Below are positions 31,615 through 33,183 of a stretch of 33,183 nt of DNA, one piece after another. Position 1 is the stretch's first letter. Every line of letters begins with the position of its first letter. The position numbers and the translations under genes were made by a program. Under the pieces are notes generated by a model. It was given only the letters and a program-made list of their open reading frames with translations. It ran no database searches and was not told the origin of the DNA. The DNA is from JBOHBN01 sp050698355 (GTDB taxonomy: Bacteria; Actinomycetota; Actinomycetes; Streptosporangiales; WHST01), in assembly GCA_050698355.1 (NCBI GenBank), contig JBOHBN010000400.1, forward strand, positions 1 to 33,183. The letters run 5' to 3'.

Positions 31615-31620
31615 AGCGTA
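31615..31620 (-). promoter_or_regulatory. Possible -10 for the leaderless carboxylase gene
   Basis: TACGCT (31620-31615), a 6-base spacer and GTG 31608. The same hexamer as at purK. It begins seven bases after the hairpin that ends the antiporter gene. Confidence 0.45.
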
Positions 31621-31626
31621 CCGACC

Positions 31627-31674
31627 GACGAGGGATCCCCGGGCGGATCCCAACCCCGCGGGGGATCCCCCGTC
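31627..31674 (-). terminator. Hairpin at the end of the antiporter gene
   Basis: GACGAGGGATCCCC (31627-31640) pairs with GGGGATCCCCCGTC (31661-31674), 14 positions with one mismatch and a 20-base loop. It overlaps the antiporter stop codon by two bases and precedes the carboxylase gene. The word GGATCCC occurs three times here. Confidence 0.65.
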
Positions 31675-33183
31675 AGCCGACGCGCTTGTCCTTGTAGCAC
31701 CACCGCCACTGCTCGCCGTGCTCCGCCGAGCCGACGACCGGGTGCCCCGTCGACTCGAAATGCGCCTCCGCGTGGCGGTACGGGGAGGAGTCGCAGCAGC
31801 CGATGTTCCCGCACCGCAGGCAGGCGCGCAGGTGTACCCACGCGGTGTTGCCCTGGGCAAGGCACTCCCGGCACTCGCGCGGGTCCGCGTCGGGAACGGT
31901 GGTCGGCGACTCGCGCAGGTGCTCGCAGGCGGGTGCGCTCCGTACCGGCATCACGTCCTGGTGCCCGGCGCCCTCCTCCGGCTCGGACACCTCGGGAAGC
32001 AGCGCGTCCTCCAGGTCCAGATGCCGTTGCAGGTCGCGCAGCAGCTCCTCCTCCAGCTCCCCGCTGTCGCGCAGCCGGACGATGACCTCCCGCTCGGCGG
32101 CGACCATCTCGCGGCGCAACCGCGCGTAGAGCCGCCCCGGGGTCTCGGTCTCCTGCTCGCCGAGCTGCTCCCACGCGTAGTTCGCCCGCAGTTCGAGCTG
32201 CCTGGACAGGCGCTCCACCAGCTGCTCCGGCAGGTCCTCGGCGGTGCCGATCGCGCGCAGCCGTTCCTTCGCGGCCTCCGCCGCCTGCTGCTGCGCCCGG
32301 GCGACCTGTAGCGCGTCGTACCGGGGGTCCGGCGGTCGTACGTCGAGCCGGCGGACCAGCTTGGGAAGCGTGCCGCCCTGAAGGCCGAGCGTCACGAGGA
32401 TCACCACGACGGCGATCAGCAGGTACAGATCCCGGTACGGAACTTCGAGCGGAATGGTCTGCACCGCCGCTAGCGTCACCACGCCGCGCATACCCGCCCA
32501 CGAGATGACCGCGAGGCCACCCGCCGACGGCCGGCCCCGCGACGACCAGGGCACCACCCGGGCCAGGTACGTCATGGCGAACACCCATGCCGGCCTGATG
32601 AGCACCACGATGAGGACGACCACGACGGTGACCACGACGACCACCGGCAACGGCTGCCGTACGCTCGCGACGATCGAGGTGAGCTCCAGCCCGATGAGCA
32701 TGAACACGCCGCCCTCGACGAGCAGCTGCACCGTCGACCACATGGCGACGTCGGTGAGCCGGGCCTGCGGTGCCTGCTCCGTGGGCGACCGGTGAGCCAG
32801 CAGCAAGCCCGTGACCACGACGGCGATGACGCCTGAGGTGTGCGCCTCCTCTGCGGCGAGGTAGACCCCGAACGGCGTCACCAGGGAGAGCCCGGTCTCG
32901 ATGAGCGTCGGCACCCGCCGGCGCCGCAGCCAGGTGATGAGGATGCCGGCGGCACCCCCGATCGCCGCCCCGACGGCACCGGCGTACACGAACGTCAGCA
33001 CCGCGCCGGACGGCGACAGGGCCCCCGCGGCGATGCCGGCGGCGGCGACGCGGAGGAGCACCAGCGCGGTGGCGTCGTTGAAGAGGCTCTCCCCCTCCAG
33101 GATGGCGAGCAGGCGGCGTGGCATGCCGGCGCGCCGCGCGACGGCGGTCGCTGCCGCGGCGTCCGGCGGCGCGACCACCGCCC
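31673..33183 (-). CDS. CPA1-family Na+/H+ antiporter with C-terminal UBP-type zinc finger (5' end missing)
   Basis: About 502 C-terminal residues of a monovalent cation/proton antiporter; the start lies beyond the window. The membrane part has the family motifs VVAPPDAAAATAVARR, LLAILEGESLFNDATALVL and GLLLAHRSPTEQ, some eight helices, and SWAGMRGVVTLAAV. A cytoplasmic, Glu/Arg-rich, probably coiled region follows (about 200 residues). The last 80 or so residues form a UBP-type zinc finger: CEHL, then CRECLAQGNTAWVHLRAC, LRCGNIGCCD and HAEAHFESTGHPVV supply the Cys/His ligands. In eukaryotes this domain binds free ubiquitin C-termini; in bacteria its partner is unknown. It probably senses or tethers something at the cytoplasmic face (inference). 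A hairpin overlaps its stop. Confidence 0.88.
   Translation of the reverse strand, partial: AVVAPPDAAAATAVARRAGMPRRLLAILEGESLFNDATALVLLRVAAAGIAAGALSPSGAVLTFVYAGAVGAAIGGAAGILITWLRRRRVPTLIETGLSLVTPFGVYLAAEEAHTSGVIAVVVTGLLLAHRSPTEQAPQARLTDVAMWSTVQLLVEGGVFMLIGLELTSIVASVRQPLPVVVVVTVVVVLIVVLIRPAWVFAMTYLARVVPWSSRGRPSAGGLAVISWAGMRGVVTLAAVQTIPLEVPYRDLYLLIAVVVILVTLGLQGGTLPKLVRRLDVRPPDPRYDALQVARAQQQAAEAAKERLRAIGTAEDLPEQLVERLSRQLELRANYAWEQLGEQETETPGRLYARLRREMVAAEREVIVRLRDSGELEEELLRDLQRHLDLEDALLPEVSEPEEGAGHQDVMPVRSAPACEHLRESPTTVPDADPRECRECLAQGNTAWVHLRACLRCGNIGCCDSSPYRHAEAHFESTGHPVVGSAEHGEQWRWCYKDKRVG

Noticed and set aside
30049..32085. Long plus-strand open frame across the carboxylase and antiporter genes
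   Set aside because: It runs antisense over two well-supported genes, has no recognisable motif and has low-complexity composition.
1..33183. CRISPR array, tRNA, rRNA, insertion sequence or prophage
   Set aside because: I saw no regularly spaced repeats, no cloverleaf-like sequence, no transposase motifs and no phage genes.

Overview
The window is chromosomal DNA from a high-GC Gram-positive bacterium (Actinomycetota). The signs are very GC-rich third codon positions, many GTG starts, actinobacterial families (L-lysine 6-aminotransferase, a FadE25-type acyl-CoA dehydrogenase, a fused alpha-keto acid dehydrogenase E1) and two gene orders that I recall from Mycobacterium tuberculosis: murI / metallo-beta-lactamase-fold hydrolase / rph / rdgB (Rv1338-Rv1341), and fadE25 / purE / purK / GtrA-like (around Rv3274c-Rv3277). 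I cannot name the genus. I see no rRNA, tRNA, CRISPR array, insertion sequence or phage gene.

Layout. 1-243 (-): start of a peptide-transporter substrate-binding lipoprotein, cut by the window edge and driven by a very good promoter (283-311). 780-5993 (+): lysine catabolism, with lat, a piperideine-6-carboxylate dehydrogenase-like gene and a fused E1 alpha/beta 2-oxoacid dehydrogenase that is flanked by two matching hairpins. 6067-14341 (-): a peptide/amide uptake and hydrolysis block, with two ABC ATPases, two permeases, a binding lipoprotein, an M20 amidohydrolase of the N-carbamoyl-amino-acid type and a metal-dependent amidohydrolase. Divergent from it is an M20D amidohydrolase (14498-15649, +). 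15710-18682 (-): murI, MBL-fold hydrolase, rph and rdgB, tightly packed. 18793-20262 (-): an LCP-family cell-wall glycopolymer ligase with four predicted membrane segments. 20407-21014 (+): an Erm/KsgA-like methyltransferase broken by at least one frameshift. 21337-27984: FadE25-type dehydrogenase (-), UDP-glucose dehydrogenase and a CoA-binding protein (+), purE and purK (-), a second acyl-CoA dehydrogenase (-) and a GtrA-like membrane protein (+). 28041-31608 (-): acyl-CoA carboxylase beta subunit, response regulator and histidine kinase. 31673-33183 (-): a CPA1 Na+/H+ antiporter whose C-terminus is a UBP-type zinc finger; its 5' end lies outside the window.

How the genes fit together. Lat and the adjacent dehydrogenase convert lysine to 2-aminoadipate. 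After transamination elsewhere, the E1 could act on 2-oxoadipate. The neighbouring transporter and three hydrolases could supply amino acids from short peptides or N-acylated amino acids. This link is inference from position.

Two non-coding patterns stand out. First, gene ends carry long hairpins with a CTATAG core or with a GATCGTGGGAA-type arm. Second, several genes that lack a Shine-Dalgarno sequence have a TANNNT hexamer exactly 6-7 bases before the start codon, which suggests leaderless transcripts. That second pattern also decided some start codons. No wholly new system is evident; the most unusual items are the zinc-finger antiporter, the hairpin families and the hydrolase/transport block.
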